Part shown: positions 43,835-52,611 of the stretch, in pieces
Layout of the letters: every line of letters starts with the position of its first letter
Numbering within the stretch: position 1 is the stretch's first letter
NCBI RefSeq assembly: GCF_030159255.1
Contig: NZ_BSCT01000035.1
Location: 17,729-81,728, forward strand
From: Bradyrhizobium sp. SSBR45G
GTDB lineage: Bacteria > Pseudomonadota > Alphaproteobacteria > Rhizobiales > Xanthobacteraceae
Length of the DNA stretch: 64,000 nt
Direction of reading: 5' to 3'
Notes under the pieces: model-generated
What the model was told of the DNA's origin: nothing
Database searches by the model: none
Seen by the model: the letters and a program-made list of their open reading frames with translations, nothing else
Position numbers and translations under genes: made by a program

Positions 43835-44569
43835 ATGATTCAGAACGTATCGATTCCGGCGGCGTTCATCGCCGGCCTGGTGAGTTTCCTGTCGCCATGC
43901 GTCCTGCCGCTGGTTCCGCCCTATCTGGTCTACCTCACCGGCGCCACCATCGAGCACATCGAGAACGAGGAGGCGCCTGCCGCATCGCGGCGGGCCGTGA
44001 TGATCTCCGCCGCGCTGTTCGTGCTGGGGTTCTCGACCGTGTTCGTGATGCTGGGGGCCAGCGCCTCGCTGATCGGTGGCCTCATCCGTGCCTTCTCCGA
44101 ACAACTGTCGATCCTGGCGGGCATCGTCATCATCGTGATGGGTCTGCATTTCCTCGGCCTGACCCGGATCGCGTTCCTGATGCGCGAGGGACGGCTGCCG
44201 ATCCCCAAGCCGGTCGGCCTGTGGGGCGCTTACGTCATGGGGCTCGCCTTCGCCTTCGGCTGGACGCCCTGCATCGGCCCGATCCTGGCGGCCATCCTTT
44301 CGATCGCTGCTGCCGAATCCACCGTCACCAAGGGCGCCGGGCTGCTGGCGATCTATTCCGCCGGTCTCGGCATTCCGTTCCTGGTCGCCGCCTTCATGAT
44401 CGAGCAGTTCTCGGCGCTGTTCATGCGGATGCGCGGCCATCTCGTGAACGTCGAGCGCGCCATGGGCGTGCTGATGATCGTCACCGGCATCGGCTTTCTG
44501 ACGGGGGCGGTCTCGACCTTCAGCATTTGGCTGCTCGAGACCTTCCCGGCGCTGCAGAGGTTCGGCTGA
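43835..44569 (+). CDS. ccdA: Cytochrome c biogenesis protein CcdA
   Basis: CcdA is an inner-membrane thiol carrier that moves reducing power from cytoplasmic thioredoxin to periplasmic apocytochrome c or other thiol proteins. The 244-residue protein has six helices and the two redox cysteines in FLSPCVLPLVPP and GWTPCIGPIL. It lacks the DsbD periplasmic domains. The ATG at 43835 has GGGAT upstream. With several c-type cytochromes in this window (FixO, FixP) the function fits, though no ccm genes are adjacent. It converges with a sensor kinase gene, 9 bases apart. Confidence 0.92.
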   Translation: MIQNVSIPAAFIAGLVSFLSPCVLPLVPPYLVYLTGATIEHIENEEAPAASRRAVMISAALFVLGFSTVFVMLGASASLIGGLIRAFSEQLSILAGIVIIVMGLHFLGLTRIAFLMREGRLPIPKPVGLWGAYVMGLAFAFGWTPCIGPILAAILSIAAAESTVTKGAGLLAIYSAGLGIPFLVAAFMIEQFSALFMRMRGHLVNVERAMGVLMIVTGIGFLTGAVSTFSIWLLETFPALQRFG

Positions 44570-44578
44570 TGCGCCGCT

Positions 44579-46153
44579 TCAATCGTCCAGCTTGCACGTG
44601 ATGGTGTAGACGACGCCGGGCGGCAGGAAGTCGACGGTGGCCTCGCCGCCAAGCTGGTCGCGCGCGCTGCGCTCGATCAGGCGCGAGCCGAAGCCGCGCT
44701 GGATCGGGGCCGAGACCACCGGGCCGCCGGTTTCCTGCCAGACCAGCCGGAGGCGGCCCGGCAGCTTCTTGGCGGCGTCCGGCTGATTGAACTCCCAGGA
44801 CAGCTCGACCATGCCGGTGTCGTTGGACAGCGCGCCATATTTGGCGGCGTTGGTCGCGATCTCGTGCACGATCATCGACAGCACGACGGCGAGCCGCGGT
44901 GACAGCGCGACCTTCGGGCCGGCGATCCGGATGCGCTCGGGATTGTTCAGCCGGTAGGGCTTGAGCACGCGGTTGATCACGTCGTCGAGCTCGGAGCCCT
45001 GCCATTTCTCCTTGCTGAGCAGGTTGTGCGCCTCGGCGAGCGCACCGAGCCGGCCCTCGAACTTCTCGCGCTCGAAGCGGCTGGCGCTCCGGAAGCTCTG
45101 GACCGCGATCGCCTGCAGGATCGCCAGCGTGTTCTTGACGCGATGGTTGAGCTCCTCGATCAGCAGATCGTGCAGCATCTCGGCGCGCGCGATCGTGGTC
45201 GCCATCCGCACCGCAAAGGCGAGGCCGATCGCGAGCATGATGCCGCCGATCAGGCTGGTGATGGCGAGGTTGCGCCACAGCGGCGCGACCAGCGAGTTCT
45301 CGGTGATGCCGGCCCCGATGATCCAGCCGGTCAGACTGGAATGGGTGAAGCTCGACAGCAGCGGCACGCCTTCGAGCGAGACGCTGGAGAGCGTCGCCTC
45401 ATGCTCGCTGAGCATGCGGTCATAGACCGATGACGACGCCTGCTTGCCGATCGTATCGACAGGATTGGGCACCCGCGCGAATACGATCGCCTTGCGGTCG
45501 AGCAGCGACAGCGCCCAATCGTCGCCCGGGCGCTGCTTCTCCAGGATGGTCTGGAACATCTCGATCGGCGGGCTGAACGAGATGTCGTAGATGACCTCGC
45601 CGTCGCGGAACACGGGCACTTCGACGGTGACGATCAGGCTCTTCTTCACGACGCCGTAGAACAGGTCGGAATATTGCGGTCGCCGCGTCTCGAAGACGCG
45701 CTCGGTGATGGCGCGGTTGCTGCGCAGCGGCAGGTTGGCCGTGTCGGTCGATGCCGACGAGAACAGCTGGCGCCCATTGCGATCGGCCACCAGGATCGTG
45801 CCGTTCTTGCCGTATTGTTCGAGGAAGCCCATCGCGATCGGGCGGAAACGTTCAAAGTCGCCGGTGGTCAGCGCGTCGGTCAGCGCCAGCACCTGGATGC
45901 CCCCGGTCATCCGCTGCATCTCGGCATCGAGCGTCAGGCGGATGCTGCGCACGGTCTCGAGCACGCGCTGCCGCGCATCGCTGCGGTCCTGCGTGTAGTT
46001 GTGGAAGACGATTCCGCCCGCGAACAGGATGAGCGGCAGCGTGGTCCCTGCGACCAGGAGAGCGAGCCGGACGGGCAGGGAGAGCTTTGGCACGCAGGCC
46101 CCATGGATAGTGGTCTTGATCGACGTGCCCCGTGGCAGTGGACTCGAGGCCAT
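44579..46153 (-). CDS. Membrane sensor histidine kinase, HWE/HisKA_2 type
   Basis: The protein has TM1 (LALLVAGTTLPLILFAGGIVF), a periplasmic sensor region of about 230 residues of the double-Cache kind, TM2 (near ITSLIGGIMLAIGLAFAV) and a kinase core with the phosphoacceptor in EELNHRVKNTLA and a HATPase-type end (VHEIATNAAKYGALS, GFGSRLIERSA). The dimerisation box and end are those of the HWE/HisKA_2 group common in alphaproteobacteria. No response regulator is adjacent, so it is an orphan. Start is uncertain: ATG 46153, GTG 46093 or the first frame start at 46282 are possible; none has a strong ribosome site. Confidence 0.88.
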   Translation of the reverse strand: MASSPLPRGTSIKTTIHGACVPKLSLPVRLALLVAGTTLPLILFAGGIVFHNYTQDRSDARQRVLETVRSIRLTLDAEMQRMTGGIQVLALTDALTTGDFERFRPIAMGFLEQYGKNGTILVADRNGRQLFSSASTDTANLPLRSNRAITERVFETRRPQYSDLFYGVVKKSLIVTVEVPVFRDGEVIYDISFSPPIEMFQTILEKQRPGDDWALSLLDRKAIVFARVPNPVDTIGKQASSSVYDRMLSEHEATLSSVSLEGVPLLSSFTHSSLTGWIIGAGITENSLVAPLWRNLAITSLIGGIMLAIGLAFAVRMATTIARAEMLHDLLIEELNHRVKNTLAILQAIAVQSFRSASRFEREKFEGRLGALAEAHNLLSKEKWQGSELDDVINRVLKPYRLNNPERIRIAGPKVALSPRLAVVLSMIVHEIATNAAKYGALSNDTGMVELSWEFNQPDAAKKLPGRLRLVWQETGGPVVSAPIQRGFGSRLIERSARDQLGGEATVDFLPPGVVYTITCKLDD

Positions 46154-46335
46154 TCGTGGCGTCGAGCCGATCGTCTGCCGCGAGCGGATATCAGGCTGGA
46201 GCGGCTGCGTCCGCAAGGATTGACGGTTGCAGCCGTTCACATCGCTGTCAACATAGGAAAGCATCGCGTGCGCGCCAAGCACATTGCGCGGCGTTTCCCG
46301 GTTCCCCCGGCGGCTTTGCCGCCACAGCCGAGCTG

Positions 46336-47610
46336 CTAGACGTTGCTCTCAGTAATGGCGGCATACACCATCGTCCGCAGTTCGCGGCGGATCGGATAGG
46401 CGCTCGACGGCAGCACCTGGGTCATGAAGATCGTGATCAGCTCTTCCACCGGGTCGATCCAGAACGCCGTGGAGGCGGCGCCGCCCCAGGCATACTCGCC
46501 GGCGGTGCCGGGGATCAGCGTTTTGGCCGGATCCATCGTCACCGAGAAGCCGAGACCGAAGCCGATGCCGTTATAAGCGGCTTCCGCGAACATCGAGCGC
46601 GACAGCGCCGGCAGGTCGACGCCGCCGGGCAGATGGTTCGAGGTCATCAGCTTCAAGGTCTTCGGCCCGAGCAGCCTGACGCCGCCCAGTTCTCCGCCAT
46701 TGATCAGTGCGCGGCAGAACGTCAGATAGTCGGCCGTGGTCGAGCACAGGCCGCCGCCGCCGGAGATGAAGTCGGGCGGGCTCAGGAACGTGCTGGTGGC
46801 CGGGTCGTCCTGCAAGGTCAGGCCGCCCTTGCGGTCGGCGGCGTGGAACGACATCATGCCGGCCGGATCGGCCGAGTAGCAAGCGGCCAGCCGATGCGCC
46901 TTGGATGCCGGGACGTGGAAGTCGGTGTCGATCATGCCGAGCGGGTCGAAGATCCGCTCCTTGAGGAATTGCTCGAACGGCATGTCGGCGATCTTGCCGA
47001 CGAGATAGCCGATGACGTCGGTGGAAACCGAGTAGTTCCAGGCCTCGCCGGGCGAGAACTCCAGCGGAATTTTCGCCAGATCATCGATCATCGACTGCAA
47101 GGTGCCGGCCTTCTCGACCGCGCCGATCTTGGCGTCGCGATAGGCGGCATCGACGTTGGAGCGCTGCTGGAAGCCGTAGGTCAGCCCCGAGGTGTGGCGC
47201 AACAGGTCGACGATCAGCATCGGCCGCGTCGGCGGCCGGCTGATGAAGGCCGGCGCGGTGCCGGCGACGAACACGCCGAGATTTTTCCATTCGGGAATGT
47301 ATTTCGCGACCGGCTCGTCGAGCGCGACCTTGCCTTCCTCGACCAGCATCATGAAGGCGACCGAGGTGATCGGCTTGGTCATCGAGTAGATGCGATAGAT
47401 CGTGTCGTTCGTGACCGGCACCTTGCGCTCGACATCCGCATGGCCGAGCGAGCTCGCGTGCACGATCTTGCCGCGGCGATAGACCATCAGCTGGGCGCCC
47501 GGAAAACGCCCGGCGTCGACGTAGCGCTGCTTCAGATGGGCATCGATGCGGTCGAGCGCGGCTTTCGACATGCCGACGGTGTCGGGCGAGGCGGGGGTCG
47601 GGGCGAGCAT
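46336..47610 (-). CDS. Serine hydrolase of the class C beta-lactamase family
   Basis: The 424-residue protein has the serine beta-lactamase fold: the nucleophile and lysine in SMTK, the YSVS tyrosine motif and a late WGGAAST segment in place of a KTG triad. Proteins of this type (DUF-like esterase EstB and related) hydrolyse esters or small amides more often than penicillins. No signal peptide is seen, so it is probably cytoplasmic and not a resistance enzyme. ATG 47610 has GGAG about eight bases upstream; the longer frame to 47862 is not used. It is divergent from the dioxygenase gene. Confidence 0.88.
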   Translation of the reverse strand: MLAPTPASPDTVGMSKAALDRIDAHLKQRYVDAGRFPGAQLMVYRRGKIVHASSLGHADVERKVPVTNDTIYRIYSMTKPITSVAFMMLVEEGKVALDEPVAKYIPEWKNLGVFVAGTAPAFISRPPTRPMLIVDLLRHTSGLTYGFQQRSNVDAAYRDAKIGAVEKAGTLQSMIDDLAKIPLEFSPGEAWNYSVSTDVIGYLVGKIADMPFEQFLKERIFDPLGMIDTDFHVPASKAHRLAACYSADPAGMMSFHAADRKGGLTLQDDPATSTFLSPPDFISGGGGLCSTTADYLTFCRALINGGELGGVRLLGPKTLKLMTSNHLPGGVDLPALSRSMFAEAAYNGIGFGLGFSVTMDPAKTLIPGTAGEYAWGGAASTAFWIDPVEELITIFMTQVLPSSAYPIRRELRTMVYAAITESNV

Positions 47611-47761
47611 CGGGCGTCTCCGCTGTGATCTGGTTTCTGAGGACCTGCGCGAGGGCCATGTGCGCATGGTCATTTGTCCCGGGTGATAGCCGAAAAACGC
47701 CCCACTTCCAATGGCAGGCCAGGGATGCGTCGTGTACCCTTCCGCCTCGGGAGGATTGGCC

Positions 47762-48682
47762 ATGACACAATTCAACGAAGCCGAGCTCACGGACGCCGTC
47801 GTCACGAGCTTTGACGGCACGCCCGACGCGCGCGCAAAGTATCTGCTGCAGGAGCTCGTCAAGTCGCTGCACGACTACGTCCGCCGCACCGGACCCACCT
47901 TTGACGAATGGGCTGCGGCCATCGATTTCCTGACCCGCACCGGGCAGACCTGCACCGCGAGCCGGCAGGAGTTCATCCTGCTGTCCGACGTGCTCGGCGT
48001 GTCGATGCTGGTCGACGCCATCAATCACCGCGACAGGGCCGGGGCGACCGAGACCACGGTGCTCGGCCCGTTCTATGTCGGCGAGCACAAGGTGACGCCC
48101 CACGGCACCGACATTTCGGCCAACCTGAAAGGCGAGAAGATGTTCGTTCAGGCGCGCGTGACGGATCTGTCGGGCGCGCCGCTTTCGGGCGCCACGGTCG
48201 ATGTCTGGCACGCGGATGACGAAGGCTTCTACGATTCACAGCGGCCGTCCTATGCGAGCGATGGTCCGTCGTCGCGGGCGCGCTTCATCGCCGATGCCGA
48301 GGGGCGATTCTTCTTCCGCACTATTCTGCCGCGCAGCTATCCGATTCCGACCGACGGTCCGGTGGGGCAGATGATCGTGAACACCAGGCGCCACCCGATG
48401 CGGCCGGCCCATGTCCATTTCCTGGTCGATGCCGAGGGCCATGAGCCGCTGATCACCCATGTCTTCATCGGCGGCGATGCCTATCTCGACAGCGACGTGG
48501 TGTTCGGTGTGAAGGATGAGCTGATCGCGCAGGTCGAGCCGCGAACCGACCCGGTGATGCCGGACGGCAAGCTCGCCGCGGGTCCCTGGCACCTCATGAC
48601 TTATGATTTCCGGATGAAGCCGGGCGCCGGGACCGCACCCAAGCCGATGCTGCCGGAGGCGGCGACCGAGGCCGCCGAATAG
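47762..48682 (+). CDS. Intradiol ring-cleavage dioxygenase (hydroxyquinol/catechol type)
   Basis: The 306-residue enzyme has an N-terminal helical dioxygenase domain (1-100) and a beta-sandwich with the non-heme Fe(III) ligands Y158 (DEGFYD), Y193 (RSYPIPTDG), H217 and H219 (RPAHVHF). It opens an aromatic ring between two hydroxyls. Length and motif style are closer to hydroxyquinol 1,2-dioxygenase than to protocatechuate dioxygenase, but this needs a tree. ATG 47762 has GGGAGGA upstream. No maleylacetate reductase or other pathway gene is next to it; the next operon is nitrate uptake. Confidence 0.9.
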   Translation: MTQFNEAELTDAVVTSFDGTPDARAKYLLQELVKSLHDYVRRTGPTFDEWAAAIDFLTRTGQTCTASRQEFILLSDVLGVSMLVDAINHRDRAGATETTVLGPFYVGEHKVTPHGTDISANLKGEKMFVQARVTDLSGAPLSGATVDVWHADDEGFYDSQRPSYASDGPSSRARFIADAEGRFFFRTILPRSYPIPTDGPVGQMIVNTRRHPMRPAHVHFLVDAEGHEPLITHVFIGGDAYLDSDVVFGVKDELIAQVEPRTDPVMPDGKLAAGPWHLMTYDFRMKPGAGTAPKPMLPEAATEAAE

Positions 48683-48694
48683 TGCCTGACGCTG

Positions 48695-48729
48695 CGCCCA
48701 CTTCTTGTGCAACGCACAGGAAGTGGGCG
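48695..48729 (+). promoter_or_regulatory. Strong hairpin between the dioxygenase gene and nrtA
   Basis: CGCCCACTTCTTGTGC, loop AAC, GCACAGGAAGTGGGCG forms a 16-base-pair stem with one T-G pair, 12 bases after the dioxygenase stop. It is followed by AATCGCAAATTTT, so it may terminate the dioxygenase transcript. It is also far upstream of nrtA (about 280 bases) and could be part of its leader region if the start of transcription is early. Confidence 0.65.
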
Positions 48730-48790
48730 AATCGCAAATTTTACGTGCGGCCGCCGCCGTCCAAAGCTCCCTGTCGATTTGCCTAGACGA

Positions 48791-48802
48791 TTGATTCATC
48801 AA
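48791..48802. promoter_or_regulatory. Palindrome TTGAT-TC-ATCAA upstream of nrtA
   Basis: A 10-base inverted repeat with a two-base centre. The half-sites look like FixK ones, but the spacer is two rather than four bases, so it is not a FixK box. It may be an operator for the nitrate operon. Confidence 0.35.
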
Positions 48803-48904
48803 GACTTCCGGATCGCCAGGTCCTTGGCATGAAGCTTGAATAGATGGCACTCGACGCCATCGATGCCGTCTGCGCAAACCCCATCCGAGATCTGACGCTG
48901 CCCC

Positions 48905-48924
48905 TTCCGAGGCTCTCCTCGGAA
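48905..48924 (+). promoter_or_regulatory. Leader hairpin upstream of nrtA
   Basis: TTCCGAGG, loop CTCT, CCTCGGAA is a perfect eight-base-pair stem 82 bases before the nrtA start, followed closely by a GC-rich second small inverted repeat (GCGC-CCCT-GCGC). Nitrate assimilation operons of related bacteria have leader RNA hairpins read by the NasT antiterminator; whether this is such a leader is inference. The rest of the 324-base gap (48683-49006) has no gene. Confidence 0.45.
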
Positions 48925-49006
48925 CGCGCCCCTGCGCGCGATCGACGGCGACTGACGGACGGGCCATTCCACCATCGAGCGCTTTACACAAAGGACGACT
49001 GCACTC

Positions 49007-50323
49007 ATGACGAAGACCGCCCATCCTGCCCGCCGCAATGGCCTCAGCCGCCGTCAGCTCCTGAAGGCCGGTGCCGGCACCGCAGCGCTGCTCGCGGCCG
49101 CCAAGTTGAACCTGCCGGCGGGCGCCTTCGCCCAGGGGGCAGGGCCGGAAGTCACGAGTGCCAAGCTCGGCTTCATCGCGCTGAGCGATGCCGGTCCGTT
49201 GTTCGTCGCCAAGGACAAGGGTCTCTTTGCCAAATACGGCATGCCCGATGTCGACGTGCAGAAGCAGGCCTCGTGGGGCACGACGCGCGACAACCTCGTG
49301 CTCGGCTCCGAGGGCAACGGCATCGACGGCGCCCACATCCTGACGCCGATGCCTTATCTGATTTCATCCGGCAAGGTGACGCAGAACAACCAGCCGACGC
49401 CGATGTACATCCTGGCGCGGCTCAACCTCGATGCGCAGTGCATCTCCGTCGGCAAGGAATATGCCGACCTGAAGCTCGGCCTCGACACCGCGCCGTTCAA
49501 GGCGGCGCTGGAGAAGAAGAAGGCCTCCGGCAAGTCGATCAAGGCCGCGATGACCTTCCCCGGTGGCACCCATGATCTGTGGATCCGCTATTGGCTGGCC
49601 GCGGGCGGCATCGATCCCGACAAGGACATCGAGACCATCGTGGTGCCGCCGCCGCAGATGGTGGCCAACATGAAGGTCGGCACCATGGACTGCTTCTGCG
49701 TCGGCGAGCCGTGGAATGCGCAGCTCGTGAACCAGGGCATCGGCTACACCGCGGTCACCACAGGCGAGATCTGGAACAAGCATCCCGAAAAGTCCTTCGC
49801 GATGCGCGCAGCCTTCGTCGACAAATATCCAAAGGCCGCGAAGGCGCTGACCATGGCGGTCATGGAAGCCCAGCAGTGGTGCGACAAGATGGAGAACAAG
49901 CAGGAGCTTGCGACCATCATGGCCAAGCGGCAGTGGATCAACTGCCCGGTCGAGGACGTCGCGGGTCGTACTGCCGGCAAGTTCGATTACGGCACCGGCA
50001 AGGTGGTCGAGGACTCGCCGCACATCATGAAGTACTGGCGCGACTTCGCATCCTATCCGTTCCAGAGCCACGACCTCTGGTTCATCACCGAGGACATCCG
50101 CTGGGGCAAGTACGAGGCCGGCTTCGACGCTAAGGCACTGATCGCCAAGGTCAATCGCGAGGACATCTGGCGCGAGGCCGCCAAGGAGATGAACGTTGCC
50201 GCCGGGGAAATCCCGACCGCCAAGTCGCGCGGCAAGGAGACCTTCTTCGACGGCAAGGTGTTCGATCCGGAAGATCCGGCCGCCTATCTGAAGTCGCTGT
50301 CGATCAAGCGCATCGACGCCTGA
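49007..50323 (+). CDS. nrtA: ABC nitrate transporter substrate-binding protein (NrtA/CmpA family)
   Basis: The 438-residue protein has a twin-arginine signal (SRRQLLK at residues 14-20, then a hydrophobic stretch and AGAFAQ), so it is exported folded. The rest is the NrtA/CmpA/SsuA-type two-lobe binding fold with LGFIALSDAGPLFVAKDKG at the start and the CFCVGEPWNAQ pocket strand. Being linked to nrtBC, a globin and nasC, nitrate is the likely ligand; bicarbonate or nitrite are alternatives known for the family. AAGGA lies upstream of ATG 49007. Confidence 0.92.
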   Translation: MTKTAHPARRNGLSRRQLLKAGAGTAALLAAAKLNLPAGAFAQGAGPEVTSAKLGFIALSDAGPLFVAKDKGLFAKYGMPDVDVQKQASWGTTRDNLVLGSEGNGIDGAHILTPMPYLISSGKVTQNNQPTPMYILARLNLDAQCISVGKEYADLKLGLDTAPFKAALEKKKASGKSIKAAMTFPGGTHDLWIRYWLAAGGIDPDKDIETIVVPPPQMVANMKVGTMDCFCVGEPWNAQLVNQGIGYTAVTTGEIWNKHPEKSFAMRAAFVDKYPKAAKALTMAVMEAQQWCDKMENKQELATIMAKRQWINCPVEDVAGRTAGKFDYGTGKVVEDSPHIMKYWRDFASYPFQSHDLWFITEDIRWGKYEAGFDAKALIAKVNREDIWREAAKEMNVAAGEIPTAKSRGKETFFDGKVFDPEDPAAYLKSLSIKRIDA

Positions 50324-50385
50324 TCAAGACCCGCCGCGCGCGGACAAGCGCGCGGCCCCTCTCATTGCACGGAGAAAAGCTTCCG

Positions 50386-51288
50386 ATGTCCATGCCAGCG
50401 TTGACCAATGATCGCGCTCCCAAGGCCGTGCCGACGGCGTCCACGTCTGCGTCCGTCGTGACGATGACGCCGAAGCAGCCGCCGAAGGCCGAGCGTTATG
50501 TGAAGATGGTGCGCGAGGTCGCGGTGCGTGTCGTGCCGCCGCTGATCGTGCTGGCGCTGTTCCTGCTCGTGTGGGAGCTCTTGTGCCGCCGCGCCGGATC
50601 GGCGCTCCCGCCGCCGTCGCGCGTTTTCAGCGAGACCCGCGAGCTCATCTTCCATCCGTTCTTCGACCATGGTGGCATCGACAAGGGCCTGTTCTGGCAC
50701 CTCGAGGCCAGCCTCCGGCGCGTCGCGATCGGCTATGCCATCGCCGCTGTGGTCGGCGTCGGCGTCGGCACCCTGATCGGTCAGTCGGTCTGGGCGATGC
50801 GCGGTCTCGATCCGATCTTCCAGGTGCTGCGCACGATCCCGCCGCTCGCCTGGCTGCCGCTGTCGCTCGCGGCCTTCCGCGACGGCCAGCCCTCGGCGAT
50901 CTTCGTGATCTTCATCACCTCGGTGTGGCCGATCATCATCAACACCGCGGTCGGCATCCGCAACATTCCGCAGGACTATCGCAACGTCGCGGCGGTGGTG
51001 CAGCTCAATCCGCTGGAGTTCTTCGCCAAGATCATGATCCCGGCGGCGGCGCCCTACATCTTCACCGGCCTGCGCATCGGCATCGGCCTGTCCTGGCTCG
51101 CGATCGTTGCAGCCGAAATGCTGATCGGCGGCGTCGGCATCGGCTTCTTCATCTGGGACGCGTGGAATTCCTCGCATATCAGCGAGATCATCCTGGCGCT
51201 GTTCTATGTCGGCATCATCGGCTTCGTGCTCGACCGCCTGATTGCCTTCGTCGGCAAGATCGTCACCCGCGGCACCGCGACGAACTGA
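50386..51288 (+). CDS. nrtB: ABC nitrate transporter permease
   Basis: The 300-residue inner-membrane protein has a basic N-terminal region of about 45 residues, six hydrophobic segments and the permease EAA-type loop (EFFAKIMIPAAAPYIFTGLRI). It forms the channel of the nrtABC importer. ATG 50386 is used, with GGAG about eleven bases upstream; TTG 50365 is less likely. It lies 62 bases after nrtA. Confidence 0.92.
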   Translation: MSMPALTNDRAPKAVPTASTSASVVTMTPKQPPKAERYVKMVREVAVRVVPPLIVLALFLLVWELLCRRAGSALPPPSRVFSETRELIFHPFFDHGGIDKGLFWHLEASLRRVAIGYAIAAVVGVGVGTLIGQSVWAMRGLDPIFQVLRTIPPLAWLPLSLAAFRDGQPSAIFVIFITSVWPIIINTAVGIRNIPQDYRNVAAVVQLNPLEFFAKIMIPAAAPYIFTGLRIGIGLSWLAIVAAEMLIGGVGIGFFIWDAWNSSHISEIILALFYVGIIGFVLDRLIAFVGKIVTRGTATN

Positions 51289-51300
51289 GAGGAACAGATC

Positions 51301-52092
51301 ATGGCCTATCTGAAGCTCGACCACGTCGACAAGATCTTCACCCGCGGCACTGCGACCACCGAGGTGCTCAAGGACATCAACCTCACGATCGAGAAGGGCG
51401 AGTACGTCTCGATCATCGGCCATTCCGGCTGCGGCAAGTCGACGATGCTCAACATCGTCGCCGGCCTCACCACGGCGACCACCGGCGGCGTGCTGCTGGA
51501 GGAGCGCGAGGTGAACTCGCCCGGGCCCGACCGCGCCGTCGTGTTCCAGAACCACAGCCTGCTGCCCTGGCTGACGGTCTACGAAAACGTGCGTCTCGGC
51601 GTCGACAAGGTGTTCGCCAAGACCAAGACGAAGGCCGAGCGCGACGCCTGGACCCTGCACAATCTCAACCTGGTGCAGATGGCCCATGCCAAGGACAAGC
51701 GTCCGAACGAGATCTCGGGCGGCATGAAGCAGCGCGTCGGCATTGCGCGGGCGCTGGCGATGGAGCCGAAGGTTCTCTTGCTCGACGAGCCGTTTGGCGC
51801 GCTCGATGCGTTGACCCGCGCGCATTTGCAGGACTCGGTGATGGCGCTGCATCAGAAGCTCGGCAACACCATCCTGATGATCACCCACGACGTCGACGAG
51901 GCCGTGCTGCTGTCGGATCGCATCGTGATGATGACCAACGGCCCGAGCGCCCATATCGGCGAGGTGCTCGAGGTCGCGCTGCCACGCCCGCGCAAGCGGC
52001 TCGAACTCGCTACCAACGCGACCTACGTCAAGTGCCGCCAGCGCGTGCTCGAATTCCTCTACGAGCGCCACCGCTTCGTCGAGGCGGCCTGA
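51301..52092 (+). CDS. nrtC: ABC nitrate transporter ATP-binding protein
   Basis: The 263-residue ATPase has Walker A GHSGCGKST, the Q-loop in VFQNHSLLPW, the signature ISGGMKQRVGIARA and Walker B VLLLDEPFGALD. It lacks the extra NrtA-like domain that the cyanobacterial NrtC carries, so by length it resembles NrtD; the symbol follows usage in Bradyrhizobium. GAGAGG just before ATG 51301 and a 12-base gap to nrtB show one transcript. Confidence 0.92.
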   Translation: MAYLKLDHVDKIFTRGTATTEVLKDINLTIEKGEYVSIIGHSGCGKSTMLNIVAGLTTATTGGVLLEEREVNSPGPDRAVVFQNHSLLPWLTVYENVRLGVDKVFAKTKTKAERDAWTLHNLNLVQMAHAKDKRPNEISGGMKQRVGIARALAMEPKVLLLDEPFGALDALTRAHLQDSVMALHQKLGNTILMITHDVDEAVLLSDRIVMMTNGPSAHIGEVLEVALPRPRKRLELATNATYVKCRQRVLEFLYERHRFVEAA

Positions 52093-52101
52093 CGAAGACG
52101 G

Positions 52102-52135
52102 CACGCGGAGAGGGAATCGAACCACTCTCCGCGTG
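52102..52135 (+). promoter_or_regulatory. Perfect 11-bp hairpin between nrtC and the globin gene
   Basis: CACGCGGAGAG and CTCTCCGCGTG enclose a 12-base loop, starting 9 bases after the nrtC stop and ending 45 bases before the globin start. There is no T-run. It could be an attenuator, an RNA processing signal, or the recognition element for NasT-type antitermination that is known to act on the corresponding transcript in Bradyrhizobium. Confidence 0.7.
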
Positions 52136-52180
52136 AGACGACCAACAGGCTCTTGTCCGTTTTCAGCTCAGGAATTGCCG

Positions 52181-52606
52181 ATGACCCCGTCTCAGATCAC
52201 GCTCGTTCAGGACAGTTTTGCCAAGGTTGCGCCGATCTCGGCGCAGGCCGCGATCCTCTTCTACGACCGCCTGTTCGAGGTGGCGCCGCAGGTCAAGGCG
52301 ATGTTTCCCACGGATATGACCGAGCAGCGCAAGAAGCTGATGGGCACGCTGGCGGTCGTCGTCGGCGGATTGTCGAATCTGGAAGCGGTGCTGCCGGCGG
52401 CGAGCGCGCTCGCCAAGCGGCACGTCGGTTATGGCGCCAAGCCGGAGCATTACCCGGTGGTGGGAGCGGCGCTGCTGTGGACCCTGGAGAAGGGGCTGGG
52501 CGATGCCTGGACGCCTGAGGTCGCCGAGGCCTGGACCGCGGCCTACGGCACGCTGTCCGGCTACATGATCTCAGAGGCCTACGGCAAGGCTGAAGCGGCG
52601 GAGTAG
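52181..52606 (+). CDS. Single-domain bacterial hemoglobin (Bjgb-like)
   Basis: The 141-residue protein has the globin domain of flavohemoglobins without the reductase part. Proximal histidine is H81 in AKRHVGYGAKPEHYPVV, and Y28 in FYDRLF is the likely B10 tyrosine. The motif PEHYPVVGAALLWTLEKGLGDAWTP is nearly that of flavohemoglobin, best read in two blocks around the LLWTLEKGLGD core. A globin at this place in B. japonicum (Bjgb) protects against nitric oxide made during nitrate assimilation. ATG 52181 with AGGA upstream is used. It lies 5 bases before the flavoprotein start, so coupled; the flavoprotein may be its reductase. Confidence 0.92.
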   Translation: MTPSQITLVQDSFAKVAPISAQAAILFYDRLFEVAPQVKAMFPTDMTEQRKKLMGTLAVVVGGLSNLEAVLPAASALAKRHVGYGAKPEHYPVVGAALLWTLEKGLGDAWTPEVAEAWTAAYGTLSGYMISEAYGKAEAAE

Positions 52607-52611
52607 GCGTC

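Noticed and set aside
48825..48840. Sigma-54-like sequence TGGCATGAAGCTTGAA upstream of nrtA
   Set aside because: Spacing fits, but the -12 element reads TTGAA instead of TTGC, losing the critical GC; too weak to call without expression data.
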